Origin: Hyphomicrobiales bacterium
GTDB taxonomy: Bacteria > Pseudomonadota > Alphaproteobacteria > Rhizobiales > Rhizobiaceae
Direction: 5' to 3'
DNA: 64,000 bases
Assembly: GCA_900472625.1 (NCBI GenBank)
Contig: UCIT01000018.1
Coordinates: 1 to 64,000, forward strand
Every line of letters starts with the position of its first letter. Position 1 is the stretch's first letter. This document shows, one piece after another, positions 1 through 9,188 of this stretch. The notes beneath the pieces were generated by a model. The model was not told the DNA's origin. It saw only the letters and a program-made list of their open reading frames with translations, and did no database searches. Both the position numbers and the translations under genes were made by a program.

Positions 1-143
1 ATGATTTCCTCCATGCCGGGGGTAACGAACTCATGACCCCATCGTTCCAGACGACGGTCGTCGTATACTAGAGGTGTCATCCCTCATTCGCCGGAACCTA
101 ATCGAGTACCAAAGGTTGAGGAGTGCTTTTGAAGAGGAATGTC

Positions 144-497
144 ATGCGTAAGGTTCTGGTAGTCGAAGACGAGCCGTTGATCCGCCTGTCTGTGATCGAT
201 TTCCTTGAGGACGCCGGCTTCGAGGTTCTTGAGGCGGCCTCTGCGGATGAGGCCGTTGATCTTCTCGGCGATCATGTCATCCATCTGCTGTTCACGGACG
301 TCCAAATGCCGGGTATCCTAAGCGGTGTAGATCTGGCCCACGACGTCGCCCGTCGCTTTCCCGATGCGGGTATCATCGTCGCGTCGGGAAGGCTGATGTC
401 GGGTGACCTCGACCTTCCGCCAGCGGCGGAGTTCTTTTCGAAGCCGTACGATCTCAATCGGATTGTTGCGCGTCTGAAGGCTCTCTCGAGCGAGTGA
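144..497 (+). CDS. single-domain response regulator (CheY-like)
   Basis: A stand-alone receiver domain of about 117 residues with no output domain. The acidic pocket (VVEDE, residues 6-10), the phosphoacceptor Asp52 in LLFTDVQMP and the lysine of FFSKPY near the C-terminus are visible. The ATG at 144 is preferred over the TTG at 123 because AGAGGA lies just upstream. It sits 76 bp before an HWE histidine kinase in the same direction, the usual arrangement in Rhizobiales, where such kinases phosphorylate single-domain regulators. Pairing is inferred from adjacency; the output is unknown. Confidence 0.9.
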   Translation: MRKVLVVEDEPLIRLSVIDFLEDAGFEVLEAASADEAVDLLGDHVIHLLFTDVQMPGILSGVDLAHDVARRFPDAGIIVASGRLMSGDLDLPPAAEFFSKPYDLNRIVARLKALSSE

Positions 498-573
498 TTT
501 GTTGCAGGTAGCGCTTTTCTCACACAGCCGCGGGCAAATGCCATATGGTGAGCCACCGCAGGGGAAAGCTTCC

Positions 574-1614
574 ATGAAAATCGATATCGATAACCCGAAA
601 ATCTCCACGCGAGAGCGTTTCCTGGAAGCGATCGTCCAGAGTGCGATCGACTATGCGATCATCTCGCTGGATCTCGACGGCCTGGTGACAAGCTGGAGCG
701 AGGGTGCGCACCGCGTCCTCGGATGGACCGCTGAAGAAATGGTCGGCAAACCAGCGACCGTTTTCTTCGTGCAGGAAGATCGGGAGCAGGGGGTGCCGCA
801 GCGTGAGATGACCTCCGCACTCAGCGTCGGTCGAGGCAGCGACGAGCGCTGGCATCTAAAAAAGGACGGCACGACGTTCTGGGCGTCCGGGGAGATGATG
901 GCGCTAAAAGCCGATGACGAGACCGTCATCGGCTTCATCAAGATTTTGCGCGATCGAACCCGCGAACGCGACCAAGCGGACAGACAGCGCCTTTTAATGC
1001 ATGAGCTCGGGCATCGGCTTAAAAACACATTGGCCGTGGTTCAATCGATCGCGACGCAGTCGCTTCGGCACGCGACATCGCTCGGGGATGCCTCTGAGAA
1101 GCTTCGCAACCGCATAGCAGCCTATGCCAAGGCGCATGACATTCTGTTGCAGAAAGATTGGACTGGCGCGACGTTGCGAAACATCGTGGAGGCCTCCATG
1201 CTGAACATGGGCATGGATGGCAGTGATCGCATTTCGGTAGAAGGCCCTACGGTCGAGCTCGGTCCGCAGGCTGCTTTGTCGTTTTCGCTGGTCGTGCACG
1301 AGCTTATAACCAACGCGGCAAAGTATGGTGCGCTTTCAAATGCGGATGGCCGCATCGAGATAGGCTGGATGCTGAGGAGCGATGATGGCCAAGAGTTGCT
1401 TGAGTTCCAGTGGCGTGAATCCGGCGGTCCCCAAGTAGTCGAGCCGACGCAATCAGGTTTCGGATCACGGCTGGTTCGATCGAGCTTAGCCACCTATGGC
1501 GAGGTACTGATAGAGTATCAGCCGTCGGGTTTGGTGGTCAAAACATCCATAGCTCTGTCCAAGGTACAGTTCCGTAACGAGCTAGCTCAAATTGAGAACG
1601 GCGGCGGTATCTAA
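574..1614 (+). CDS. PAS-domain HWE-family sensor histidine kinase
   Basis: Cytoplasmic sensor kinase of 346 residues with no membrane segment. An N-terminal PAS domain (about residues 15-130) is followed by the HWE/HisKA_2 H-box ELGHRLKNTLAVVQ with His147 as likely phosphoacceptor, then a catalytic domain with the N-box HELITNAAKYGALS and a late glycine motif SGFGSRLV. The ATG at 574 is chosen because GGGGAAAG precedes it; the reading frame stays open back to 499, but that extension does not resemble a PAS domain. It probably acts with the receiver encoded just upstream. The PAS lacks the cysteine motif of LOV domains, so the signal is unknown. Confidence 0.9.
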   Translation: MKIDIDNPKISTRERFLEAIVQSAIDYAIISLDLDGLVTSWSEGAHRVLGWTAEEMVGKPATVFFVQEDREQGVPQREMTSALSVGRGSDERWHLKKDGTTFWASGEMMALKADDETVIGFIKILRDRTRERDQADRQRLLMHELGHRLKNTLAVVQSIATQSLRHATSLGDASEKLRNRIAAYAKAHDILLQKDWTGATLRNIVEASMLNMGMDGSDRISVEGPTVELGPQAALSFSLVVHELITNAAKYGALSNADGRIEIGWMLRSDDGQELLEFQWRESGGPQVVEPTQSGFGSRLVRSSLATYGEVLIEYQPSGLVVKTSIALSKVQFRNELAQIENGGGI

Positions 1615-1685
1615 ACGATTTACCACCGGTGCGTGGAACCGGCACCGCCAACTGACGATGCCGGAAGATGTTTTTGACCTGCTGT

Positions 1686-2612
1686 CTATCTTGATTTCTT
1701 GTAGAGCTTTTCCGCAATCTCGAACATTTCCTCTGGCGAATAGTCCGGGGTAAACGCGGACGGTACGCCAACGAATTGATGGATCTTGCCACCCTCTGGC
1801 ATACCGTCGACGACTTCGAGTTGGCCTGGCGGGCGAGTGGCAAGGCGACTTCACCGTTACCCCAGATGCCAGACATTTCTTTGTAGTCGTTCGGGCTGAA
1901 GGTATACAGACGGCGGTGGGAAACCTCGTCCAGGTACTTCTAACATTCCGGGATGTTTCAGAGTGGGATGTTCGGTGTCGGCAGGAACTTCTTAACGTCG
2001 ACGCCGGTAATCTTCTCCAGAGCAAGAGCATAGGCGTGGGCATGAACGGAGCCTCGTACCAGTAGATAGCCGCAGACCTCACGGCCGGTTGGATCGGAGA
2101 GGGTCTCGTAGACACGAAGTTTGTGAAGGCGTGCGCCGCACTCCAGATGGAAGTTGTGCAGCAGATCCACAACGACATTACCGGTGGTGGTGATGAAGTC
2201 GTTATTCCAGGAGACGCCATTGCTGTTCACGGGCATCGCACCGCCACCACCCGAGAGGAAGGCTGCAGCAAGACGAATGTCTTTCATGTCCTCGAACGGC
2301 GCGCCTGAAATATCGCCGCCATCTCCTTCGTCACCGTCGGGCACGTCAGGTCCATTATTGAGCATCGCTACGCCGTTGCTGAAAAGTTCGACGTGGCCGA
2401 GTTCTTCGGCGGTGATGCTGGCGACAAGACTATAGAAGGGTCTTAGCTTCTCCTTCGAGCGGAAATTGAAGCTTCGGAACATGTAGTTCCCAAGTGTCGA
2501 CATCTCACCGGATTTACCCCCAAGAAGCTCTTGAAGGGCAGCGGCTGCGTTCGGATCGGCACGTTTCGGCGCTGTGTAACTCCGCCTGAAGTTGGTCTAC
2601 TCGCATAAACAT
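1686..2612 (-). pseudogene. manganese catalase, broken by frameshifts and stops
   Basis: A non-haem Mn-catalase (H2O2 disproportionation) recognisable along its whole length but not in one frame. The N-terminus MFMRVDQLQAEL (start 2612, good GGAAGA site) shifts frame before PKRADPNAAAALQELLGG, which leads into the main block at 1958-2503 with EELGHVELFS and HNFHLECGAR, parts of the metal-binding helices. After NIPL there are two in-frame stops before HRRLYTFSPNDYKEMSGIWG, then another frameshift before the tail VVDGMPEGGKIHQFVGVP, ending at 1686. At least four lesions make sequencing error an unlikely sole explanation; the gene is probably dead. Confidence 0.85.
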
Positions 2613-2806
2613 TTGATCTTCCTTTCAACGGAGACACGATCAAACCATTAGTTGCAACATATGTTGCGGTTGCCTCGTCAGAGTTCTGAAAATTCGTTAT
2701 AATGCATAATATTAGCGCAGAAAAAACGTCTGGGAGAACCATATCTCGACCAGCGCAGGAACAACGCTCTCAACTACAGGTTAAGGGAGCTAACGGAGTG
2801 CCCCGC

Positions 2807-3310
2807 ATGAGAACGAAGAGAACCCTTTCGATGGCTGCCGCACTTGCGCTGGCCGGTTTTGCCGCCTTGGCGGACGATCAAGTCAAGCATAACGCGCAGG
2901 ATTTCGCGACCAGAGCAGTGATAGCCAACATGTTCGAAGTCGAAGCAGCAGACGTCGAAGTCAAAAAGGGTAAGGACGGCAAGGCGGTTAAATTCTCGAC
3001 CGACATGCTCAACGATCACGGCAAGGCTGGACCCGAGTTAAGAGCCGCCGCCAAGCAAGACGGTGTCGCTGTGCCTGCCGTACTTGACGCTGATCACAAG
3101 GCGAAAATCGACGCATTGAAGGCGAGCGATGCGACAAATCTGGACCAAGCCTATCTTTCCACGCAGCTCACCGCTCACCAGGACGCCGTCGCGCTCTTCG
3201 AGCGATACGCCAAAAGCGGTCCTGAAGGACATCTCAGAAACGTGGCGTCGAGGATCCTTCCTGATTTGAGGGCGCACCTTGTGCGAGTTCAGGGACTGAC
3301 ATCCAAATGA
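2807..3310 (+). CDS. DUF4142-family exported protein
   Basis: Protein of 167 residues with a basic N-terminus and hydrophobic stretch (MRTKRTLSMAAALALAGF) typical of a Sec signal peptide, then a helical region with the DUF4142 pattern (IANMFEVEAADV, LTAHQDAVALFERYA). DUF4142 proteins are periplasmic, ferritin-like helical bundles of unknown function, often stress-induced. The ATG at 2807 follows GGAG at suitable distance; an open extension to 2702 lacks a clear ribosome site. Two small ORFs follow closely and may be co-transcribed. Confidence 0.8.
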   Translation: MRTKRTLSMAAALALAGFAALADDQVKHNAQDFATRAVIANMFEVEAADVEVKKGKDGKAVKFSTDMLNDHGKAGPELRAAAKQDGVAVPAVLDADHKAKIDALKASDATNLDQAYLSTQLTAHQDAVALFERYAKSGPEGHLRNVASRILPDLRAHLVRVQGLTSK

Positions 3311-3337
3311 CCAAGATATCAAACCGAGGAGCACTTT

Positions 3338-3511
3338 ATGACCGAGAAGCAAATCGAACCCGAGTCAGATGACGCACGGGCCTCCTATGCGGAGGACGCC
3401 AAGCAGCGCCGCGAGGCACTTGAGGAAAACGCGCTGAACGGTGACGCTGGTCGGAACAGGGGCGACGCACTGACGTTAAATCGGCAGGAGGAACACGAAT
3501 ATGACATCTAA
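3338..3511 (+). CDS. small acidic hydrophilic protein, 57 aa
   Basis: Short ORF starting at an ATG preceded by GAGGAGC, encoding 57 residues rich in Glu, Asp, Arg and Asn with no hydrophobic core. It begins 27 bp after the DUF4142 gene and its last 11 bp overlap the start of the next gene, which suggests translational coupling. Composition resembles the small disordered stress-type proteins common in rhizobia. The function is unknown. Confidence 0.6.
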   Translation: MTEKQIEPESDDARASYAEDAKQRREALEENALNGDAGRNRGDALTLNRQEEHEYDI

Positions 3512-3893
3512 TTTACCGACAGATAGCACGCCCGACACGACGACGGCTGGGGGAGTTACAGAATCACCGGTTAACGAAACCGCTACAGAAGCTCGGCAAG
3601 GTCAGCTAGGCAAGCCGGTTTTCATTGTGTTGATAAGCGGCCTGATATTGGCGCTCATCGCATGGGGTGGCGTCGAGATCTGGGGCGAAAGCATCGATAA
3701 GGATCCGCCTGCGGTGTCTGCGGCATCGGATCCGGTTAAGAACCAGCCGTCGGGGGCAGGAACATTTGATGACAACGCATTGGATGGAAGCAGCCGTGCC
3801 CCAGAGGCTACAGACCGTTCGCCCACACCTTCTGGCAGTGGGAGCGGCCCGACGCAGGTCAGCACTCCTACAGGAACGGAGAAAGTTCAGTGA
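3501..3893 (+). CDS. single-pass membrane protein of unknown function
   Basis: Protein of 130 residues: a Thr/Glu-rich N-terminal region, one transmembrane helix around residues 40-56 (FIVLISGLILALIAWGG), then a low-complexity Ser/Pro/Gly/Thr tail. A strong GGAGGAAC site precedes the ATG. It overlaps the preceding 57-residue ORF and is probably in the same transcription unit as the DUF4142 gene. No enzymatic motif is visible. Confidence 0.7.
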   Translation: MTSNLPTDSTPDTTTAGGVTESPVNETATEARQGQLGKPVFIVLISGLILALIAWGGVEIWGESIDKDPPAVSAASDPVKNQPSGAGTFDDNALDGSSRAPEATDRSPTPSGSGSGPTQVSTPTGTEKVQ

Positions 3894-4408
3894 ATTGAAC
3901 TTCAGCACCGCCTTGATGGCGTCAGCGGGGCTTCAAGGACGCAGGCAGACAATACCCAGTAGTCGGCAACGGACGACTTTCGAGGTCGGTGCTGACCACG
4001 TCGCCGCAAACCTTAAAAGAGACGGCCGCTCGCACTTGGTGAAACGGGGCGGAAACTACGTTGATAAAGAGACCGACGAGAATATCGCGTTCACGGTAAC
4101 CAATGGCACGAAAGGCTACGTCACCTGGACGACGCCAACGGCAGAGCCAGCGCCGGATCCTCTACCCCGCCTCCCACACACCGCCTAAAGGCCATGTTGG
4201 CCGACAGCCAGCCGGGAGAAAGTGCAGATCCTCGCCTAATGTGTTATTGGAGAATCGACGTATGGGGCGCGACAAGGCGGCGCGCATTTGCCAACCCCCA
4301 TAGGACCCGCGCGTCGCCAACTCCTTGCAGCTCGGAATGGGTAGCCTATCTTCAACGAGATGGATGGAACACCGGACTCCTTGCCTATCCTGAACCATCG
4401 GTCCCGTA
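3894..4408 (+). other. 515-bp stretch without a convincing gene
   Basis: Several frames are open here, but none has a credible start with a ribosome site or a recognisable domain. The stretch leads into a decayed Nudix gene, so it may be eroded coding sequence. No repeat or strong hairpin was noticed. Confidence 0.4.
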
Positions 4409-4864
4409 ATGCCCGTTCGTAGCACAGGCCTCCTGTGTTTCGACGAACGTCCGGCGTGCTCGAGCTTCTACTCGTTCATCCCGGCGGCCCGCTCTGGGCG
4501 AAGAAGGACGAAGGCGCCTGGTCGATCCCAAAAGGGATGGTCGATCCGGGCGAGTGCGACTTCGAAGCAGCCCTCCGGGAGACCCGCGAGGAACTGGGCG
4601 TTGACGTCGATGGAGAGTTCGCGGCGCTGGGCGGGTATCGACAGCCGAGCGGGAAGATGGCGTCCGCGTGGCCGACCCGCAACTCGTCCTCTACGACATC
4701 AAGAGTTTGATGTTCGCAATGGAGTGGCAGCCAAGGTCGGGCCAGCAAAAAATGCTTTCCCGAGGCGGACCGTGTCGGCTGGTTTTCCATCGAACGCGCA
4801 AGGCAACGATGCTAAAGGCCAGCGGCCGATGCTCGATGCCCTCGTAAGCATCTTGGATAGCTAG
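4409..4864 (+). pseudogene. Nudix hydrolase, frameshifted remnant
   Basis: Parts of a Nudix (MutT-like) hydrolase appear in different frames. MPVRSTGLLCF begins at 4409; the next frame carries LLLVHPGGPLWAKKDEGAWS and the Nudix box (GMVDPGE...AALRETREELG) from about 4440 to 4640; FAMEWQPRSGQ and the tail RPMLDALVSILDS, ending at 4864, return in other frames. Nudix enzymes cleave nucleoside-diphosphate-linked compounds. At least three frame changes mean it cannot yield a full-length protein. The catalytic box itself is intact, so decay looks recent. Confidence 0.8.
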
Positions 4865-5021
4865 CAGAACTCACCGCCTCAAGGCCGTCTAAGGCCTGCA
4901 TTGGCCGGTGGGCAGCCATGACTTGCGTCTGCCGCAACCCATCGCCATCTGCTCGTGACCGCCAAGACTTCACCATAGCCACTGCCGCGACCCCAGGGTC
5001 TGCGCGCAAGGAGAGATCACT

Positions 5022-5300
5022 ATGCATGTCATGTCGAGGACCCTGACTGAAATGACGCTGGTCGAGCGCTCCAGCCTGCTCGACACCGTCGCAGACGCTC
5101 TTGAGGCAAGCGCGGACGAAGCCAAGGAGGAAGGCGATGCCACCTTCGTCAATAACTCGTTGTGCGTCGCGAACACGATCCGCGGCATGTCCGTTAACCT
5201 GTACCCCGACAATTTGGCCGTGGCCGAACTGTTGTTGGAGCAGGGCATGATGCTAGTTCACGCGTACTCCAACCGCAGCAGGCCGAAGACGTTGAATTAA
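5022..5300 (+). CDS. small conserved-type hypothetical protein, 92 aa
   Basis: Acidic, mostly helical protein preceded by AAGGAGAG at good spacing from the ATG at 5022. It carries an alanine/glutamate-rich helix (ADALEASADEAKEEG) and no membrane segment or catalytic motif. It stands alone, with 221 bp to the next gene. Function unknown; the setting among stress-type small genes is suggestive only. Confidence 0.6.
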   Translation: MHVMSRTLTEMTLVERSSLLDTVADALEASADEAKEEGDATFVNNSLCVANTIRGMSVNLYPDNLAVAELLLEQGMMLVHAYSNRSRPKTLN

Positions 5301-5523
5301 AAGTGAATGGGAATCTCACGCATCTTGTCGATTGGAGATGCGCATCGTGCGGATTTGGTCGGCAAGCACGAGTACTGCTTCATTTGCTCGTCCGACACCT
5401 TGAGATTCCGCGAGATGTCTTCCACCAAAAGCGGGGAGCGCATACGGAAATGAAGACAGAAAATATCGAAACAATGGCGCATCCCGGGAGTTTCGTCTTT
5501 ATATCAATCGATAGGAGTCCATG

Positions 5524-5832
5524 ATGGCCGACGAGAGCACCGTCACAATCCGCGCAAGCTTCTCGACCCGCGAGGCCGCTGATTTAGCGGTAGAGCATCT
5601 AGTCCAACAGCAGTGTATTTCGCGGCCCGACATATTCGTGCAGCCTACGACCGGTGAAAACACTTCCGGGTCACGACCGTCTGGAGGCGATGTTTCACAC
5701 GAAAATGGTACCCGTAACGATGGCGCTTTCTGCGGAGACATCGAGGTTTCTGTCGACATTGCTTCATCTCAGATTGCTGTTGTTCAGAGAGTTTTCGGAG
5801 ACGTGGGCGCTATCAGGGTTTCAAAAGGCTAA
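5524..5832 (+). CDS. hypothetical protein, 102 aa
   Basis: Begins at the second of two adjacent ATG codons because AGGAG sits six bases upstream. The N-terminal half (STVTIRASFSTREAADLAVE) looks like a beta-alpha unit, the middle is polar and Gly/Ser-rich, and the C-terminal half (IEVSVDIASSQIAVVQRVFG) repeats a similar beta-alpha pattern. This suggests a small ACT- or ferredoxin-like fold split by a flexible loop; that fold idea is inference. No partner gene is evident. Confidence 0.6.
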   Translation: MADESTVTIRASFSTREAADLAVEHLVQQQCISRPDIFVQPTTGENTSGSRPSGGDVSHENGTRNDGAFCGDIEVSVDIASSQIAVVQRVFGDVGAIRVSKG

Positions 5833-6076
5833 TTGCGTTAGTTGCGCGTCGCCGACTGGAAGCGAACTCATTGAGCGAACCATTTCGGGCGTGCTTGCGG
5901 TCAGGCCCCCTACCGGCGGCCTCCGAGCGGTGAAGTGGTCACCCTTAAGTTCAATGGATCCCGGCTAAGCGGCTGAAGTCCCAGCGTGGGGAACTCCAGC
6001 AACCGTGCGGGGTGCTGTTTCGACCGATTTTGCTTGGCGCTGCTGATCGTAAGATTAAAACCAAAGGGAGGAAGAC

Positions 6077-6370
6077 ATGAGATTCGAAGGCGTAACGAAA
6101 TCAGGCCACTTTTTTGCTGGTTCGGACCTGTCAATAGTATCAAGAGCAGGCTCGGCCGGTTTTCCCGCCTCGGGAGATGAGGTGATCGTTGAATGGCCAA
6201 GCAATGCCCGGACCATGTTCACTGTAATCGAGGGCAGTCGTCACGCGCTGACGATCGCCGACGGCAAGCATCGATATTCGCTCACCCATGCCGACGCCCA
6301 AGATAATGTCGAGCCTGCTGCTAAACCTGGTCTCGACGTCCAGGTCTGGGTTGTACGTGCTCAAATATAA
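6077..6370 (+). CDS. hypothetical protein, 97 aa
   Basis: Preceded by AAAGGGAGGAAG, the strongest ribosome site in this region. The 97-residue product is rich in beta-strand-type segments (DEVIVEWPSNARTMFTVIEG) with no signal peptide, membrane helix or recognised domain. It is a single gene with no close neighbour on its strand. Confidence 0.55.
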   Translation: MRFEGVTKSGHFFAGSDLSIVSRAGSAGFPASGDEVIVEWPSNARTMFTVIEGSRHALTIADGKHRYSLTHADAQDNVEPAAKPGLDVQVWVVRAQI

Positions 6371-6438
6371 GCTTCCGACTTTTGAGCTGAGAAGCGTCCT
6401 CTGGAAATTTTGGGCTTTAGAAAGCATGACTTGAAGCG

Positions 6439-6894
6439 ATGGGCAGGTTCTCCACTTACATGGTCATCGTTCAAGGAAATCATAATGCCGCCTCGCAAGA
6501 ACAAGACCGCTACCTCGTAACCAAGGGTGCCAAGATCGGCGAGCCCGTGCCAAGGGCGATCGTTGACACGAATACAGCGTCGGTCGGCATTCCACCCCAG
6601 GCTGGCTTCAGCGCTGCAGAAGAGATCAGCGCCCTGCGCCAGCAGGTCGATACTCTCCATAAGCAGCTCGCTGAGATGACTGGTAGTGCAAAGGCGTCAG
6701 CGAAAGCGGTCGCTCGCCAGACCCGAGCGACCGTGAAGCTTTATCCCGTCTCATCACTGATTGCGGTTGCCGCGGTTGCCGGGGCGTTCGCTCTTGCAGT
6801 CGCGGGGCTTCGCTCTGAACCTTCACGGACCCGGTACGAGAGTACACTCGATGATTTGCGCGATCTGTGCGATCGAATTCGCGATCGAATTTGA
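6439..6894 (+). CDS. ElaB/YqjD-like (DUF883-type) membrane-anchored protein
   Basis: The C-terminal two thirds look like the DUF883/ElaB type: a coiled-coil-like helix (ISALRQQVDTLHKQLAEM), an Ala/Lys-rich linker, then one hydrophobic segment (VSSLIAVAAVAGAFALAVAG) near residues 101-120 and a short charged tail. Family members anchor to the inner membrane and are linked to stationary phase and ribosome association in enterobacteria. The start is uncertain: no clear ribosome site precedes 6439. A short ORF at 6484 in another frame reads MPPRKNKTATS and then stops, so the true N-terminus may have been lost by a frameshift. Confidence 0.55.
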   Translation: MGRFSTYMVIVQGNHNAASQEQDRYLVTKGAKIGEPVPRAIVDTNTASVGIPPQAGFSAAEEISALRQQVDTLHKQLAEMTGSAKASAKAVARQTRATVKLYPVSSLIAVAAVAGAFALAVAGLRSEPSRTRYESTLDDLRDLCDRIRDRI

Positions 6895-6957
6895 CATAGG
6901 TCGTTGCGATTTAGCCGGTTCTCCGACACCTAACTGTTGCAAGCGAGTGGAAAGCGC

Positions 6958-7155
6958 ATGCTCGAAGGCATTATTCGAACCTCACTGGAAATCGTCACTC
7001 GTGCGGAGAGGCTGATCGAGAACGCGAGACTTCTTCTCGCCGGTGGAAGTCTTGACGACATCGAGGCCTATCAGATGCATCTGGAAGTCGAGCGCCCAAC
7101 GGACGTGGTTTTTGTCGTACACGAAGCCGCACGGTTGGTTCAGCGGAGAATTTAG
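6958..7155 (+). CDS. small hypothetical protein, 65 aa
   Basis: ATG at 6958 with an AGTGGAAAG-type site upstream; an in-frame TTG at 6937 is an alternative. The product is a helical, mildly acidic protein (IIRTSLEIVTRAERLIENAR) without membrane segment or motif. It lies 63 bp after the ElaB-like gene and may be co-transcribed with it. Confidence 0.45.
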   Translation: MLEGIIRTSLEIVTRAERLIENARLLLAGGSLDDIEAYQMHLEVERPTDVVFVVHEAARLVQRRI

Positions 7156-8204
7156 CAGCACGCCGAAATTGCGCGGCGAGTGTTCATTCAGGCCACTCTT
7201 CATTAGGTGATTTAGAGACCTGCTAGCCTCGTGCCTTTTTACGGACTTCCCGGCGTGGGGGCTCGATGAAGCTGATGCTCGTATCGTGGAGTTTGTGGCT
7301 CTTGCGCCCTTCGCAGCCTCTTCTGGGCGATGGCTTCAGATGAAGCCAGAGTGACTGCCAAATGGAACGTCATCGTCATCAAGATTGCCAGCGCCGATCC
7401 GCTCGCTCTCGCCCGACAACCGTTCCGCTGTGTGTTCAACATCATCTTCACGACTTGCTATGTGTCTCTCTTCCAAATGACCAGCGTCGCCGCCGGACGC
7501 TCGGTGTTCGTTATGAGGCCTATGTTTCGATGCTGGTGAGAAAAGGTTCGCATTGATAGCTGACTGCCTCTCGGCAACCCACGCGATGTCTGGCTCGGCG
7601 ATTGAGACACTGTGATCGATACGCGTCGCTGCCGATGATGCTGTTGATGAAACTTTTGAGATTTTCTCGACCATAGGGCCTCCCGCTCACTGCCACCTTC
7701 CTAAGATGGGGATTGTGACGCCTAAGGTAAACAGAAGATGCTTGGTAGCGGATCGTGCGGGAAGCAACGGGATTGGTATCCTGCGCAATTGGGGGTGCTC
7801 CACGCGATCCTGAAACGTCCATATCGAATCTGCCTCCCAATTAAAAGAACCAAAAAGTACTGTGTCTGTGGACGTTGGCCCTCGGTCGTAGGTTGCCGTA
7901 TCGATGGACGGTCCGGATGACCATATCTGCTTGGGTCATCGCTCGTGATAAGCGTTGGTTCTCTCGGGAACCAACGGCCGCACCGAGCCCGGCCACGCAT
8001 TCTTGTATCGCCGACCTGTCCTCCACCTTGACACCACGAGCGCCTGCCAGATTGGATCTGCTCACGTCTTCGGCCGGGCTGGTATTCAAATATGACGATC
8101 GCGCGCAAAGCCGATTTGATCGGCTTTACCACTGATTGTGATCCATCGAAATCTAGTAGAATCTGTCAACTTTTGCCGTTTCTCCGCTAGGTTGAGGCGT
8201 TTTT
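7156..8204. other. long stretch with no convincing gene
   Basis: About 1 kb in which no frame combines a recognisable domain, a start with ribosome site and plausible composition. The best candidate is a minus-strand ORF at 7239-7451 (GTG start) whose N-terminal part has a signal-peptide-like stretch ending near AIAQ, followed by a basic tail; I do not call it. The rest may be eroded sequence. Confidence 0.4.
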
Positions 8205-8222
8205 GTTGCACTACTGCAACGG
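8203..8222. promoter_or_regulatory. tra-box/lux-box-like dyad
   Basis: A perfect 16-bp dyad, GTTGCA-CTAC-TGCAAC (8205-8220), about 230 bp before the LuxR-type gene. The core TGCA-N4-TGCA matches the arrangement of the Agrobacterium tra box (TGCA-GATC-TGCA). It is therefore a candidate binding site for the downstream TraR-like protein. No promoter could be fixed between the dyad and the gene. Confidence 0.4.
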
Positions 8223-8452
8223 GATCGCAGTTCCGTCAGTTCAACCCATGTTTGCTTGTGAGCGCCACCTGTACAAACGGCGCGGAACGACACACTATAC
8301 AACCATAGGCCGCACGCGAGTGGCCCGAGAGGCAAAGATTCGGCCGGAATTTCGTTTTTCGCGGATTTCAAGAGATTACCATACCAGGAGTGCAACTTTT
8401 AGGACATTTATCGCAAGCCCCCAGCGCGACGAAAACAAGGAGTGAGGGCCCC

Positions 8453-9154
8453 ATGAGAACTCTTATTTCGCTGATTGAAATGATCGAAGCCGCGTACGAC
8501 GAACGCATGATGAAAAATGTGATCAAGAACTTTGGCAATGCCTACGGTTTTGACCGCTTCGCATATTTGCAGGCAGTTGGCGCCGACGTTCGCACGTTCA
8601 ATAACTATCCCGCCGAATGGCAGGACATATACATCAAAAAGCGCTATTCACGGATCGATCCTGTGGTGACGGAGGCTGGTCGGCGCGCGGGACCTTTCTC
8701 ATGGACGGCCGACAACTGGCAAGCTCGGGGAACGTCCGAGGCTCGCCGCTTCCGTGACGAGGCAATCAACCATGGCATTCGCTCAGGCGTCACCATTCCT
8801 GTCGGCGGCACCTACGGCGCGAGAATGATGTTGACCTTCGCGTCGTCACGAAGCGACGCAGATGTCACGATGCTACCAACCCCGCAAGACGCCGTCCAAG
8901 TGATCATGGCAATTCACTATCAACTACGCATTCTGGCCGCCTCGATGGTCGCTAGCCCAAAAAAGCACCTTTCTGCGCGAGAAATGGTCTGCCTGACGTG
9001 GGCTGCAAAAGGTAAAAAGGGCTATGAGATCGCACGCCTGACCGGAATAAATCCGAGAACGGTCCAGCATTATCTGGACAGTGCGCGTGAGAAACTGGGA
9101 GCGGCGACACTCTCGCAGTTGGTCGCGATCGCCAAAGATCTCACACTGATCTAG
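8453..9154 (+). CDS. TraR/LuxR-type autoinducer-binding transcription regulator
   Basis: Protein of 233 residues with an N-terminal acyl-homoserine-lactone domain and a C-terminal LuxR helix-turn-helix (about residues 170-220: LSAREMVCLTWAAKGKKGYEI). The pocket residues known from TraR are all present: Trp56, Tyr60, Asp69-Pro70 and Trp84, with the conserved GIRSGVTIP turn. The ATG at 8453 follows AAGGAGTGAG. No luxI-type synthase is in the window, so it is an orphan here and may sense a signal made elsewhere. A dyad at 8203-8222 could be its operator. Whether it controls conjugation or another trait is unknown. Confidence 0.88.
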   Translation: MRTLISLIEMIEAAYDERMMKNVIKNFGNAYGFDRFAYLQAVGADVRTFNNYPAEWQDIYIKKRYSRIDPVVTEAGRRAGPFSWTADNWQARGTSEARRFRDEAINHGIRSGVTIPVGGTYGARMMLTFASSRSDADVTMLPTPQDAVQVIMAIHYQLRILAASMVASPKKHLSAREMVCLTWAAKGKKGYEIARLTGINPRTVQHYLDSAREKLGAATLSQLVAIAKDLTLI

Positions 9155-9188
9155 TGCCAGCCTTCAGTAAGCACGGACGAATCGACAT

